Positions 7,366 to 16,353 of a stretch of 38,522 bases of DNA are shown here, one piece after another. The position numbers were made by a program, and so were the translations under genes. The notes beneath the pieces are model-generated. The model ran no database searches. It saw only the letters and a list, made by a program, of their open reading frames with translations, and was not told the DNA's origin. Origin of the DNA: Oscillatoriales cyanobacterium PMM_0008. Its GTDB lineage: Bacteria; Cyanobacteriota; Cyanobacteriia; Cyanobacteriales; Aerosakkonemataceae. Every line of letters starts with the position of its first letter. The stretch's first letter is position 1. The stretch lies in contig CASBRD010000385.1 of the NCBI GenBank assembly GCA_949128025.1, positions 1-38,522 of the forward strand. Reading direction: 5' to 3'.

Positions 7366-8041
7366 ATCCAACACCTCGAACCGTTTGAATCAAGCGTTTT
7401 TCGCCTTCATCTTCTATTTTGAGACGCAAATAGCGAATATAGACTTCAATCACATTGGATTCTCCCATAAAATCATCGCCCCAGACATTTTCCATAATTT
7501 GTTCGCGAGTCAGCACTTCGCGGGGATGCTCCATAAAACACTTAAGCAGCTCGTATTCCTTCATTGTCAGGTCGATCGTCCGTCCGTTGCGTAAAGCTCT
7601 GCGAGTAGCCAAATCTAAAACCAGGTCGCCAAAGCGTAACTGCTCGGAACTCTCCTTTTCAGGTTGTAGGTAGAAACGCACTAACTTCAAAAACGTTTCC
7701 GTTCGGTAAGGCTTGAGGAAGTAATCATCCGCTCCCGCTTCCAGACAAGCCACCCGGTCATCGACTGTATCGCGAGCCATCATCAGCAGCACGGGGGCCC
7801 GATTGCCCGCACGCCTAAGATTTTGGCAGAACACCAGACCCGATTCTCCTGCTAGCATCCTATCTACGACAATCAAATCTGGCTCTAGTTCCTTGGCTCG
7901 AAGCAAAGCAGTGGCGACATCGTAAGCCACCACTGGTTCATAGCCAGATTCTTTGAGATCTAGGCTGATATTCTGAGCGAGGGCTTCGTCAGTTTCAATC
8001 ACCAAAACGCAAGGACTGTGGTTTAGGGTAACGTTAGTCAT
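7346..8041 (-). CDS. nblR: OmpR-type response regulator, probably NblR
   Basis: About 231 residues. The receiver domain has DLIVVDRMLAGESG with the phosphoacceptor Asp, and GADDYFLKPYR with the conserved Lys. It is followed by a winged-helix DNA-binding domain (RTIDLTMKEYELLKCFMEHP, NVIEVYIRYLRLKIEDEGEK, TVRGVGYVLR). The segment ARDTVDDRVACLEAGADDYF resembles NblR, the non-bleaching regulator that controls phycobilisome breakdown under nutrient stress; this assignment is from memory of the family, not a search. The frame extends to a TTG at 8101, but ATG 8041 (MTNVTLNHSPCVLV) gives a normal N-terminus. No histidine kinase is adjacent. The DUF192 gene overlaps its 3' end. Confidence 0.85.
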   Translation of the reverse strand: MTNVTLNHSPCVLVIETDEALAQNISLDLKESGYEPVVAYDVATALLRAKELEPDLIVVDRMLAGESGLVFCQNLRRAGNRAPVLLMMARDTVDDRVACLEAGADDYFLKPYRTETFLKLVRFYLQPEKESSEQLRFGDLVLDLATRRALRNGRTIDLTMKEYELLKCFMEHPREVLTREQIMENVWGDDFMGESNVIEVYIRYLRLKIEDEGEKRLIQTVRGVGYVLRET

Positions 8042-8082
8042 AAAGACAACAGATATATAGGTGGAGATAAAATCTAAAATCG

Positions 8083-9060
8083 CTACAATCTTGCCGGACA
8101 AGACGCATCCAAAACTTTGTTTAAATCCTCATCTGGTATTCTCGCCTGCTCAAGCTTCGGTAACCAAACCGATGCTGGTGTAATCCACACTTCTTTGGTG
8201 CCATCAGGTAGGTCTTGCCCTGTCCATACTAGCCCAACGAGCCTGCCATTACGGTTAAACACTGGCCCGCCGGATGAACCGGGGCCGACGAGATCGCCTT
8301 GTCCAGGAGGAAGAGTGGCGACGATCGACATGGCGGCGTAGCGGTTTTTTACAGGAACGCGAGGATCGGGGTCGGTACGCAACATCGGCTTGTCATCTTG
8401 GACGGTTGCGGTAACTGTTACAGCGGGGTAGCGACCGTAAGCATGACTTTTAATCGTCAGTTTTTCACCTTGCTTAACTGGTTGTATTTCCAGACAAGGG
8501 GGTGAAAGATCGATCGCGTCTAATTCCTCTGGAGCGAGTTTAACAACTGCAACTTCCAGATTGCGGTCTAGAAACAGCAATTGCTTCAGAGGGACAGTGG
8601 GAATTATTGGTGAGGGAGTAGGTGGCGATGGACGAAATGCTTGCCATTTAGTGAGGTTGTACGGAATACAGTTATCGGTATTTGTCTCACTGAATCTGTA
8701 TTGCAGCCGATCGGGCCTGGGCGAATTAAAATTTGGTGCAACCAAACAAATCCAAGCATTAATTTGTGAATTTGAACGGCTACCAATTTGATAGTTGAGC
8801 AGCTGATCTTCGTTTTTAAAGTCAATTCCTTGTAAAATCAAAAGTGCGGCATTCGTAGCTATATGCCAATTTGTGAGGACAATTCCCCGACCGAGATATA
8901 CGCCCGATCCGATCGGCTCGAATTGGCTCTCTCCTTCTGGTCTTAAAAGTATAATTCCAACAGAATCTGGATTGGTGAAGAACTGTTGTGCTTGGCTTAC
9001 GAAGACAAAAAATATGCTGCAAACCGCACTCAATAGGAAAACCCAAAATTTTTTTTTCAT
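8083..9060 (-). CDS. Trypsin-like serine protease, secreted
   Basis: A 325-residue protein with a signal peptide (residues 1-25, ending VSQAQ). The fold is chymotrypsin/DegP-like: the catalytic His is in VLTNWHIATN (H66) and the nucleophile is in GPGSSGGPVF (S263). At the catalytic Asp position the motif reads NLEVAVVKL, so Glu169 stands where D(I/L)A(V/L)(L/V)K is usual. There is no PDZ domain. A long insert of about 60 residues, rich in Pro and charged residues, separates the two halves. The start is the ATG at 9060. The stop is 41 bases before the start of the response-regulator gene, so co-transcription is likely. Activity is uncertain because of the Glu. Confidence 0.8.
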   Translation of the reverse strand: MKKKFWVFLLSAVCSIFFVFVSQAQQFFTNPDSVGIILLRPEGESQFEPIGSGVYLGRGIVLTNWHIATNAALLILQGIDFKNEDQLLNYQIGSRSNSQINAWICLVAPNFNSPRPDRLQYRFSETNTDNCIPYNLTKWQAFRPSPPTPSPIIPTVPLKQLLFLDRNLEVAVVKLAPEELDAIDLSPPCLEIQPVKQGEKLTIKSHAYGRYPAVTVTATVQDDKPMLRTDPDPRVPVKNRYAAMSIVATLPPGQGDLVGPGSSGGPVFNRNGRLVGLVWTGQDLPDGTKEVWITPASVWLPKLEQARIPDEDLNKVLDASCPARL

Positions 9061-9076
9061 GCCGGGATTTTCTGAC

Positions 9077-9127
9077 GATTTTAGATTCTAGATTTCAGAT
9101 AAAATCTAAAATCTAAAATCTAAAATT
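9077..9127. repeat. STRR, unit AAAATCT
   Basis: Tandem AAAATCT units and variants lie between the NAD kinase stop and the protease start. The same unit recurs at 33675-33708, 36960-36990 and 37798-37826, and inside the DUF192 gene. Confidence 0.8.
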
Positions 9128-9130
9128 GGG

Positions 9131-10048
9131 TTATGGTAGTTCAACAGAGGTGGGTTTGGCAATGTGGGGTAGACCCCAGCCTAATTTTTCGCGCAAAATG
9201 CGGAAAAATTCGGGTGGTTGTAAGCGGATGAAGCGGGCCCTGTGACGCGATCGCTCTACATGAACGCGATCGCTTGGCATAACATAGCATCCGGCATTTC
9301 CATCTACCACCATCACCAGTCGTTCGAGATTGACTGGAAAAATTGACACCGGATCGCTGTTAGCAAATACCAAAGCGCGGGAAGCCATCGAATGAGGACA
9401 GATCGGCACTAACTGCAAGACCTGCACCCCCGGCGTAATCACCGGGCCACCAGCACTCAGAGCATAAGCCGTCGAGCCGGTGGGAGTGGAGATAATCACT
9501 CCATCGGCGGCAATATCGATCGGTGCGTGTCTGCCTACCTGAACCTCAAAATGACACATACTGGTCAGAGGTTCCCGGTGAATTACCATTTCATTGAGGC
9601 AGAGTGCTTCCCACAAAACGGTATCTTCGCGAAATACCCGCACGGTCAGCATACTTCGCTCTTCAATTTCGTATTTACCAGCCATCACCTCTTCTATGGC
9701 TTGCGGCAATTGGTTTACATAACTTTCCGTGAGAAATCCCATGTGACCTGTGTTCACAGTCAGCAGCGGAATGCCACTGGGTGCCACTAGGCGAAATGCG
9801 GCTAGAACTGTGCCATCTCCCCCTAACACCACCGCAAAGCTCATTTCTTCGTCAAAACCTGGAGGTGTTAAAAGCTCTATGGGCGTGTGGTAAACTGGGC
9901 TAGAGGGATTCGCATAGCCAAGTATGCCGCTACTACCAGTCGTCAAGCAGACATCCCAACCGGCGGCTGCCAGCTGGTTTTTTAACTCACCAGCAACGCG
10001 ACAAGCTACAGGTTTAAGGTCGTTATAGATAATCCCAGCTTTGGGCAC
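9131..10048 (-). CDS. nadK: NAD(+) kinase
   Basis: A 305-residue ATP-NAD kinase that makes NADP from NAD and ATP (or polyphosphate). The nucleotide-binding motif GGDGT is at 76-80, the NE motif at 152-153, and the conserved block [20 protein letters not shown] at 181-200. The start is a GTG ([19 protein letters not shown]); no in-frame ATG gives a better N-terminus. It lies downstream of ycf39 in the same direction. From memory, ycf39 and an NAD kinase gene are also neighbours in Synechocystis (slr0399, slr0400). Cyanobacteria usually have two NAD kinases; this is one of them. Confidence 0.93.
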   Translation of the reverse strand: MPKAGIIYNDLKPVACRVAGELKNQLAAAGWDVCLTTGSSGILGYANPSSPVYHTPIELLTPPGFDEEMSFAVVLGGDGTVLAAFRLVAPSGIPLLTVNTGHMGFLTESYVNQLPQAIEEVMAGKYEIEERSMLTVRVFREDTVLWEALCLNEMVIHREPLTSMCHFEVQVGRHAPIDIAADGVIISTPTGSTAYALSAGGPVITPGVQVLQLVPICPHSMASRALVFANSDPVSIFPVNLERLVMVVDGNAGCYVMPSDRVHVERSRHRARFIRLQPPEFFRILREKLGWGLPHIAKPTSVELP

Positions 10049-10228
10049 GCAAAAAAGTCCAGCTTTATAATCGAAAGTTGATGTATGAGAAGGGAGCCTA
10101 AAATCGAATGGCAGGCGAAGTTTTGAGAAATGTTCTTTGCTGATTGTTCGTTGTTCATTACTATAACGTTATGAACCGCGAACCATGAGTAACATTAGAG
10201 ACATTATCCCAATCTTCGTGCCATTCGT

Positions 10229-11203
10229 CTAAAATCTTAAAGATTGTCTTTTTGATTTCTTTTTAGTTTTAGCCTGTTCATAATCTAATTCTTTGAGTTT
10301 CTTCAAAATTCGACTGAAGTAATCTTGTAAGTAGGCTTCTAGGGTAGTTGTTTCTTGGGGGTCGATGCCGAATACAGTATAAACCTCTTCCATTGAAGCA
10401 TTTAAGGGTTTATCAGAAGCTAAAACTTCTGCAAAGGCTAACCGATCGGCTAAATTCCAGCCCCACTGAAAAAACCGCGCTATTTGGCGAACAGCACGCA
10501 TTAAGCCCAGGGGTAGCCGCGTTACCTTTGCTTCTTGTCCGGACAAGCGCCCGCACAGGCTAATTATTTCATCGGCACTCCAAGCCCGTGTACCCACGAT
10601 TGGAAAAGTTCTATTTTCGGTTTCGGGAACGGAGAGGGCGCGGATAGCAAATTTGGCAATGTCTTGGGTGTCCATGTAGGCAATGGGAGCGGTCTGGCTG
10701 GTGACCCATACTGACTGTTTTTCCAAGATGGGAACTGCGTACTGACCGATTAACCCTTGCATAAAGCCGCAGGGTCGCAGGATCGTGTAATTTAATCCAG
10801 ACTCTGCCAGAAAGAGTTCAGTACATTGCTTAATCTCCATCAAGGGTACATGGGGATATTTCTGGGCGTCGAGAATGGAAAAGAAGATAAAACGCTCTAT
10901 CCCGGCGGCTTTGGCGGCTTGGATCAACGCTACTTTGCCTTGCCAGTCTACCTGTTTGATGCTCAGGGAATCTGTAGGTCGGGCGGTTGCAGCATCGATA
11001 ACTGCTGTCACGCCTTCCAAGGCTGGCGCTAGGCTTTCGGGGTCGCTGAGGTCACCACGGACGAGCCCTGCGCCCCATTCTTTCAAGAAAGCTGCTTTCT
11101 TGGGGCTGCGGACTAAGCAGCGGACTTCGTATCCCTCATCTAGCGCACGACGGACAATCTGTCTTCCTAATGTGCCTGTAGAACCGACAATTAATAAGCT
11201 CAT
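10229..11203 (-). CDS. ycf39: Ycf39-type NAD(P)-binding protein (photosystem II assembly)
   Basis: A 324-residue atypical short-chain dehydrogenase of the NmrA/Ycf39 group. The Rossmann motif GSTGTLGRQI is at 7-16, followed by RCLVRSPKKA and ERFIFFSILDAQKYPHVPLM; the usual catalytic YxxxK is not evident, as expected. Ycf39 acts with high-light-inducible proteins and chlorophyll synthase to deliver chlorophyll to newly made D1 during photosystem II assembly. The C-terminus is basic (KTKKKSKRQSLRF). It lies between petM (upstream) and nadK (downstream) on the same strand, with a 180-bp gap before nadK. Confidence 0.93.
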   Translation of the reverse strand: MSLLIVGSTGTLGRQIVRRALDEGYEVRCLVRSPKKAAFLKEWGAGLVRGDLSDPESLAPALEGVTAVIDAATARPTDSLSIKQVDWQGKVALIQAAKAAGIERFIFFSILDAQKYPHVPLMEIKQCTELFLAESGLNYTILRPCGFMQGLIGQYAVPILEKQSVWVTSQTAPIAYMDTQDIAKFAIRALSVPETENRTFPIVGTRAWSADEIISLCGRLSGQEAKVTRLPLGLMRAVRQIARFFQWGWNLADRLAFAEVLASDKPLNASMEEVYTVFGIDPQETTTLEAYLQDYFSRILKKLKELDYEQAKTKKKSKRQSLRF

Positions 11204-11436
11204 CCAAAAATTTAGTAACGAATCTTAACGTTTCTCTAAGATATTATCAGAATTAAGCAGTTAGTAGGGGTCGGGGAGTGGGTCAACCTCTTTTATGGCG
11301 ATGCAGTGGGGGTAAGCGAATGGCGGCGACGGGCGATCGCATCTCGTCTCAAGCTGCAAGCAACTCGGTAGAGGAAGAGTGCGATCGCCTAGCGTGCCGC
11401 AAGCATATCACCCGGCTGATATCGGCGGCATCCGCA

Positions 11437-11550
11437 TTAAAGGTTCTCTTCCTTCTGTCCTTGAATTTTTAGGAGCAAAAAGCCCATAGCTAAACCCACG
11501 AGAACTAGGGTGAAGGACAAAACCGCTGCATTCAAAATCTCTCCGCTCAT
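11437..11550 (-). CDS. petM: Cytochrome b6f complex subunit PetM
   Basis: A 37-residue single-helix membrane protein. It starts MSGEILNAAVLSFTLVLVG and ends GFLLLKIQGQKEENL. The pattern of a short polar N-terminus, one membrane span and a KIQG motif just after it is that of PetM, the small subunit 7 of the cytochrome b6f complex in the thylakoid. The start ATG is 9-10 bases after an AAGGAG Shine-Dalgarno. A TATACT hexamer at 11633-11628 on the minus strand could be its -10 box. The gene is divergent from pdxA and upstream of ycf39. Confidence 0.88.
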   Translation of the reverse strand: MSGEILNAAVLSFTLVLVGLAMGFLLLKIQGQKEENL

Positions 11551-11690
11551 TAGTTAAACGCTCCTTTGCGATCGCGATCGAGTGATCTGGGATGACAATA
11601 GTGACTTGATGCCCCAGGTGCGGTCTAGTATAGAACAGCTGGGCAATCGATACCTAGATGAAAGGCACGCGATCGCGGTAGACTGGCAAG

Positions 11691-12788
11691 ATGAAGGCTG
11701 AAAAAAGTTTCTTTACAGAAGTGTCTGTAAAATCAAGGGATGGCGATTGGCGTCCCCGATTGGCTGTGACGCTGGGTGACCCGTCGGGTATTGGGCCAGA
11801 GGTGATTCTGAAGGCGCTGGCAGATCCAGATGTTATCCAAAATTGCGATATTACGGTGGTTGGTAGTCGATCGCTTTTGGAAAAGATTTATGCAGATTTG
11901 TCTTATTCTGTGCAATCTGGCGATATTTTGGCAAATCCGGCGCGGTTATCTATCCTGGATGTCGAGTTAGATGGGGATTTGAATCAGATTATTGCTGGAA
12001 CTGGTAATGCTGCTAGTGGTGCGGCGAGTTTTGCTTATATGGAAACGGCGATACGCTGCGCTTTAGCTGGTGAGTTTCAAGCTATTGTAACGGGGCCGAT
12101 CGCTAAGTCGGCTTGGAAGGCTGCTGGCTATAATTATCCCGGTCAAACAGAACTTTTAGCCGAACGATCGGGTGTCGAGCGGTTTGGGATGTTGTTTGTA
12201 GCGCGATCGCCTCACACTGGCTGGACTCTTCGCACTTTACTTGCTACCACACATATTCCCCTACGTCAAGTGGCAGATGCGTTGACGCCGCAACTGATGA
12301 GCGCAAAACTTGATTTACTGATCGAATGTTTGCGCGAAGATTTTGGGATTGACAAACCCACGATCGCAATTGCTGGTTTAAATCCCCACAGCGGCGAACA
12401 GGGACAATTAGGACGTGAAGAACTAGATTGGTTAATTCCCTGGTTAGAAGAGGAACGCAACGCCCGACCTGACGCAATTCTCGATGGCCCTGTGCCGCCC
12501 GATACTATGTGGGTAAAGCCCGGTCAAGCTTGGTATGGGAACAGCAAAACAGCGGTAGCCGATGGTTATCTGGCTTTGTACCACGATCAGGGCTTAATTC
12601 CGGTGAAATTGATGGCTTTCGATCGGGCCGTAAATACTACGATCGGTTTGCCATTTATCCGTACTTCTCCCGATCACGGGACAGCTTTTGATATTGCGGG
12701 TAAAGGAATTGCCGATGCTACAAGTATGAAAGCAGCGTTGCAATTAGCAGTTGAATTGGCAAATCAAAAGGTAAATGGAAAACTTTGA
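11691..12788 (+). CDS. pdxA: 4-hydroxythreonine-4-phosphate dehydrogenase
   Basis: A 365-residue PdxA, which oxidises 4-phosphohydroxy-L-threonine with NAD in the DXP-dependent route to pyridoxal phosphate. Family motifs are [20 protein letters not shown] at the N-terminus, the metal-binding His in [40 protein letters not shown] and [18 protein letters not shown]. The length is about 20 residues above usual because of an N-terminal extension; a later start near the first beta strand cannot be excluded. The 3' end overlaps the next gene by 14 bp. Confidence 0.95.
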   Translation: MKAEKSFFTEVSVKSRDGDWRPRLAVTLGDPSGIGPEVILKALADPDVIQNCDITVVGSRSLLEKIYADLSYSVQSGDILANPARLSILDVELDGDLNQIIAGTGNAASGAASFAYMETAIRCALAGEFQAIVTGPIAKSAWKAAGYNYPGQTELLAERSGVERFGMLFVARSPHTGWTLRTLLATTHIPLRQVADALTPQLMSAKLDLLIECLREDFGIDKPTIAIAGLNPHSGEQGQLGREELDWLIPWLEEERNARPDAILDGPVPPDTMWVKPGQAWYGNSKTAVADGYLALYHDQGLIPVKLMAFDRAVNTTIGLPFIRTSPDHGTAFDIAGKGIADATSMKAALQLAVELANQKVNGKL

Positions 12789-13611
12789 CAAACAGCAAGT
12801 ATTGGCATTTTTTTGTGCTTCTTTACTTAATGCCTTAATTCCCCAGATAGTTTCTAACGCTTCTGTATTTCCACCAGGGTTTGATGTAGTTAAAACTGCC
12901 AAAGGAGTTACTCTTTACCAGAGAAACACAGAATATGTGCAAGTTATTAATTTGAGCAAAGGTGCATCTGTCAAATTGCTTTACGGGAATATTACTGAGC
13001 CTGGTAAAAGTCAAGGTGCTTATGGAGGAGACGATCCTCAATTGCAACGCCAAACTCTCAACCAAGCTTGGTTTAATTTCCATTTGTCAACTCCGAATGC
13101 TTTTTGTATAACTAACGGTCAATTTTTCAGCGATGATAGCAAACCTTCTACTAATTTAGCTTTTCCAGTTAAAGTCAATGGTAAAGTAATCAGCGATGGA
13201 TATGCTGGAGAAAGTGAATATGCCACAGAAAAACTCAAGCTTGAAATATGGAATGACCGTGCAGATATTACCGCATTTAACGGAAAAAGTTCTCTTTACT
13301 CATCTTCAGCACCAAATTTGATTGTTGGATTAAAGGAAGATGCTGATAAAGTAATGAATAAAGAAGTTGGTAGAACGTTTGTAGGTGTTAGAGATGGTGA
13401 CTCTAACGGTTCTTACGAAACTATTTTTATTTTTAATTCTACAGCTTCGACTCAATCACACGCAACTCTTACGCTGAGAAGTTTTGGCGCTGATAAAGTA
13501 ATTATGTTGGATGGTGGCGGTTCTACGCAATTGCTTTGTCAGGGAGAAAGTTACGTTACATCTAGAAGAACAATACCGCAAATGATTGGCGTTTTAATAG
13601 CTCCTCAATAA
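12775..13611 (+). CDS. Phosphodiester glycosidase (NAGPA-like) family protein
   Basis: A 278-residue protein of the NAGPA/DUF2233 fold. The hydrophobic N-terminus (about 8-30) is probably a signal peptide or anchor. Family hallmarks are [11 protein letters not shown] (motif NGQFF at 114-118) and the glycine-rich [14 protein letters not shown] (245-254). Relatives in bacteria are thought to act on cell-envelope glycans or teichoic acid linkages; the substrate here is unknown. The start ATG lies inside the last codons of pdxA (14-bp overlap), so translation is coupled, although the two functions have no obvious link. Base composition is more AT-rich than pdxA. Confidence 0.8.
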   Translation: MENFDKQQVLAFFCASLLNALIPQIVSNASVFPPGFDVVKTAKGVTLYQRNTEYVQVINLSKGASVKLLYGNITEPGKSQGAYGGDDPQLQRQTLNQAWFNFHLSTPNAFCITNGQFFSDDSKPSTNLAFPVKVNGKVISDGYAGESEYATEKLKLEIWNDRADITAFNGKSSLYSSSAPNLIVGLKEDADKVMNKEVGRTFVGVRDGDSNGSYETIFIFNSTASTQSHATLTLRSFGADKVIMLDGGGSTQLLCQGESYVTSRRTIPQMIGVLIAPQ

Positions 13612-13620
13612 AACTTCTTA

Positions 13621-13678
13621 GGTATGTTGTTGCGCTTCAGCGCTCTTTAAGATAGCGCTGAAGCGCAACAACATACCT
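13621..13678. repeat. Palindromic repeat of the GGTATGTTGTTGCGCTT family
   Basis: GGTATGTTGTTGCGCTTCAG is followed by its exact inverse after a short spacer, forming a stem of more than 20 bp with an AGCGCT core. It may stop transcription of the glycosidase gene. Related copies are at 21511-21822, 27557-27609 and 34366-34418. Confidence 0.85.
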
Positions 13679-13742
13679 AAGAGAAGATTAACGCAGATAT
13701 GGCTATAAAATTTACTTTTACAAAAGGTCTATTGATGCTGCT

Positions 13743-14270
13743 TTACCACCATTTGCGGATATTAAAAAACCATCCGGTCTGTTTGGGGAAAGTTGGCAGG
13801 GGTAAACCTCCACGCAAAATTGTCCAGGTTATGGGATCTACAATTCCATTATCTTTTAACTTATGTCTTTGCTGAAAGGCAATTACTGCTTGTTTGGTAT
13901 TGACACAAAAAATGCCATTCCTGGGAACGTTATAGCCTTGGATTTGTAACAAGCCTTGCAGTTCGCGCACATCGGCACCTGTATGTCCTCGTCTGAGGAG
14001 GCGAGTTCCTGGCTGAATGGTTGTTTTTAAGGTTGTCCAGGTCTCGAAATCGACTACTCCATTAATTCTCAAACCTTGTTGCTTTTGGAATGCTTTGACG
14101 GCAGCTTCTGTTCGACTACCAAAGTCTCCATCGATTTTTACGTCAAAGCCGTGAGCGCGTAATAGTTCTTGCAATTGTGCTACAGCAGATCCGAAATCCC
14201 AGGGATATAAATCTGGATCTGTTAGAGCAGGATTGGTAGAGGCATTCGCCAATTCCCGATCGCTATTCAT
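13743..14270 (-). CDS. Protein with two peptidoglycan-binding domains
   Basis: 175 residues, essentially two tandem PG_binding_1 modules. The first (about 24-82) contains AVAQLQELLRAHGFDVKIDG and DFGSRTEAAVKAFQKQQGL; the second (about 93-150) contains DVRELQGLLQIQGYNVPRNG and TKQAVIAFQQRHKL. Such modules bind cell-wall glycan or peptide. There is no signal peptide and no catalytic domain, so the protein may be a binding adaptor or an enzyme stripped of its catalytic part. The start is ATG (MNSDRELANAS). It is convergent with the glycosidase gene, with a palindrome between them. Confidence 0.85.
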   Translation of the reverse strand: MNSDRELANASTNPALTDPDLYPWDFGSAVAQLQELLRAHGFDVKIDGDFGSRTEAAVKAFQKQQGLRINGVVDFETWTTLKTTIQPGTRLLRRGHTGADVRELQGLLQIQGYNVPRNGIFCVNTKQAVIAFQQRHKLKDNGIVDPITWTILRGGLPLPTFPKQTGWFFNIRKWW

Positions 14271-14364
14271 TGTCCCGCCTTATACTAAGCTGCGTTCAAT
14301 TGTATAGCCTTGTGCAGCAGGGGAATAGGGCGAAAAGGTGGCGGATATGCCTCTTACCCATCGA

Positions 14365-15477
14365 TTAGTGTGTTAAGGCTGTCTGTTGTTTGAGAATTGA
14401 GTAGTCGGTATATCCAATCGCGGTTCCGCCGTAAAAGGTCGATCGATCGGGCTCGTTCAACGGTGCATTGAGGGCGAAACGCTCTGGTAAATCTGGATTA
14501 GCGATAAACAGACGACCGTAGGCAACTAAATCTGCATCACCGGAAGCTAAAACTGCATTCCCTTCTTCTCGATCGTATCCACCTGCTGCGATTAGAGTAC
14601 CATTGAAAATGGAACGGAAGTATCCCACTCCCAAATTAGAGCTATTTTCAACCGTTTCATTTCCATCAATCCTGGGTTCGATAATGTGGAGATAAGCAAG
14701 ATCGAAGCGGTTGAGGGCGGAAGCTACATAGCTAAACAATGCTTCGGGGTTTGATTCGTGCATACTGTTGAATGTCCCGCTGGGGGAGAGGCGCACGCCA
14801 ACGCGATCGCTACCCCAAACGCTCACAACTGCTGCGGTTACTTCTAATAAAAGACGAGCGCGATTTTCAATCGAACCGCCATATTTATCTGTGCGTTTGT
14901 TTGTACCATCTTGCAGAAATTGGTCAAGCAGATAACCGTTGGCGCTGTGGATTTCTACGCCATCAAATCCAGCCGCAAGTGCGTTTTCCGCTCCTTTACG
15001 ATATTGTTCTACAATATCTGGGATTTCTTCTGTTGCCAATGCGCGGGGCGTTACAAAAGGTTTTTGCCCATCGTAGGTAGTTGTTTCTCCTTCTGGTGCG
15101 ATCGCGCTTGGTGCGACTGGTAGTTCTCCCCCCGGTTGTAGCGATGGGTGGGAGATGCGCCCGACGTGCCAAAGTTGCAAGAAAATCCGCCCTTTGCGAT
15201 CGCGCACTGCATCCGTTACGAGTCGCCATCCAGCAACTTGTTCTGGTGAATAAACACCTGGAGTGTTTGGATATCCAGCACCTTGAGGGGAAACTTGAGT
15301 CGCTTCGGCAATAATCAACCCCGCTGAAGCTCTTTGTTCGTAATAGGTAGCATTCAAAGATGTTGGCACATTTCCCGCAGCAGCACGCATCCGCGTTAAC
15401 GGAGCCATTACAATTCGGTTTGGCAATTCGTAACGACCCAGTTTAACAGGTGAAAGAAGATTTACATTGGTATTCAT
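14365..15477 (-). CDS. Old Yellow Enzyme family alkene reductase
   Basis: About 370 residues, an FMN-dependent ene-reductase of the NemA/12-oxophytodienoate reductase type. Visible motifs are NRIVMAPLTRMRA, QLWHVGRISHPSLQPGG, the substrate-binding pair H177/N180 with Y182 in GVEIHSANGYLLDQFL, and DKYGGSIENRARLLLEV. Members reduce activated C=C bonds of enones, nitro compounds or oxidised lipids using NADPH. The frame begins at ATG 15492, but ATG 15477 has a GGAG nine bases upstream and gives the usual N-terminus (MNTNVNLLSPVKLG). A long (TTAGTCA)n repeat starts just upstream, so the promoter lies within or beyond it. Confidence 0.93.
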   Translation of the reverse strand: MNTNVNLLSPVKLGRYELPNRIVMAPLTRMRAAAGNVPTSLNATYYEQRASAGLIIAEATQVSPQGAGYPNTPGVYSPEQVAGWRLVTDAVRDRKGRIFLQLWHVGRISHPSLQPGGELPVAPSAIAPEGETTTYDGQKPFVTPRALATEEIPDIVEQYRKGAENALAAGFDGVEIHSANGYLLDQFLQDGTNKRTDKYGGSIENRARLLLEVTAAVVSVWGSDRVGVRLSPSGTFNSMHESNPEALFSYVASALNRFDLAYLHIIEPRIDGNETVENSSNLGVGYFRSIFNGTLIAAGGYDREEGNAVLASGDADLVAYGRLFIANPDLPERFALNAPLNEPDRSTFYGGTAIGYTDYSILKQQTALTH

Positions 15478-15495
15478 TGAGAGAATCTCCATTTT

Positions 15496-15582
15496 TAGTC
15501 ATTAGTCATTAGTCATTAGTCATTAGTCATTAGTCATCAGTCATTAGTCATTAGTCATTTCTTTAAAGCAATGACTAATGAC
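15496..15582. repeat. Heptameric STRR, unit TTAGTCA
   Basis: About nine tandem TTAGTCA units with one TCAGTCA variant, followed by inverted-sense ATGACTAATGAC. It lies immediately upstream of the Old Yellow Enzyme gene. Confidence 0.9.
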
Positions 15583-15641
15583 GGTTCTTTTGGGTCAAAT
15601 ATGCTGTAGGGGCACGGCTCTTCCGTGCTTAGTATGCTATG

Positions 15642-15735
15642 GCAGAGGCGCAGAGGGGCAGAGGGGCAGAGGAGAAAAGAAATAAAAATGTTCTATTATG
15701 AACAAAAGCATAACAACTCTGAAAGAGCCAGATTA
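15642..15735. repeat. Dispersed repeat, second copy of the 5530-5616 segment
   Basis: GCAGAGGGG units lead into AAAAGAAATAAAAATGTTCT and ATGAACAAAAGCATAACAAC, then GAAAGAGCC. This is nearly identical to the segment upstream of the DUF928 gene. Sequence identity stops at GAAAGAGCC, the point where the inverted-repeat element begins in the first copy. Confidence 0.75.
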
Positions 15736-15760
15736 TTCACACCCGCATCTTGAGCCAGTT

Positions 15761-16189
15761 TCAGGATGTAGACATAGATTGAATACGACGTTCTGATTCT
15801 TGAATCGGATAGTCATTGGCACTCATATCGCGCCTTTTCATCAGTCCGTCAGAGTCAAATTCCCAATGCTCATTTCCATGAGTGCGGAACCATCGATCTG
15901 TTTCTGCATCTCGCCATTCGTACTCAAAGCGCACCGAAATTCGATTGTCGGTATAAGTCCACAACTCTTTCATCAGCCGATAGTCTAATTCTTTCGCCCA
16001 TTTGCGTCGCAAAAACTCTTTGATGGCTTCTCTACCTGTAAAAAATTCAGTACGATTTCGCCATTGGGAATCGATTGTATAAGCTTGCGCTACTATTTCA
16101 GGATCGCGAGTATTCCAGGCGTCTTCGGCTGCTTTGACTTTGGCGCGTGCGGTTTCTTCAGTAAAGGGGGGTCGAATCGGAGATGGCAT
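15761..16189 (-). CDS. DUF1348 (NTF2-like/SnoaL-like) protein
   Basis: About 142 residues of the nuclear-transport-factor-2-like fold, DUF1348 subgroup: [67 protein letters not shown]. Members are small, probably single-domain, proteins of unknown function. The frame extends to 16276, but ATG 16189 (MPSPIRPPF) has GAGGA eight bases upstream and matches the family length, so it is chosen. It is divergent from the VanX-like gene. Confidence 0.85.
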   Translation of the reverse strand: MPSPIRPPFTEETARAKVKAAEDAWNTRDPEIVAQAYTIDSQWRNRTEFFTGREAIKEFLRRKWAKELDYRLMKELWTYTDNRISVRFEYEWRDAETDRWFRTHGNEHWEFDSDGLMKRRDMSANDYPIQESERRIQSMSTS

Positions 16190-16353
16190 TTTAGGATTCC
16201 TCATTAAGATTTTATACAGAAAGGTATGTCTAAATGTCAAGTCTTCAGGACTGACGCAGAAACCCGGTTTTCCCAAAACAAGAGCATCGCACGCTAAGAT
16301 ATGCTGGATTTGGTCGGCATAGTCGAGACTGAAGCAGGAGTGAAATCGATCGC

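Noticed and set aside
11278-11472. 64-codon plus-strand open frame
   Set aside because: It overlaps petM in antisense and consists largely of HIP1-containing sequence.
15496-15582. TTAGTCA array as a CRISPR or iteron origin
   Set aside because: The seven-base unit without spacers is a typical cyanobacterial STRR and occurs at many sites in the window.
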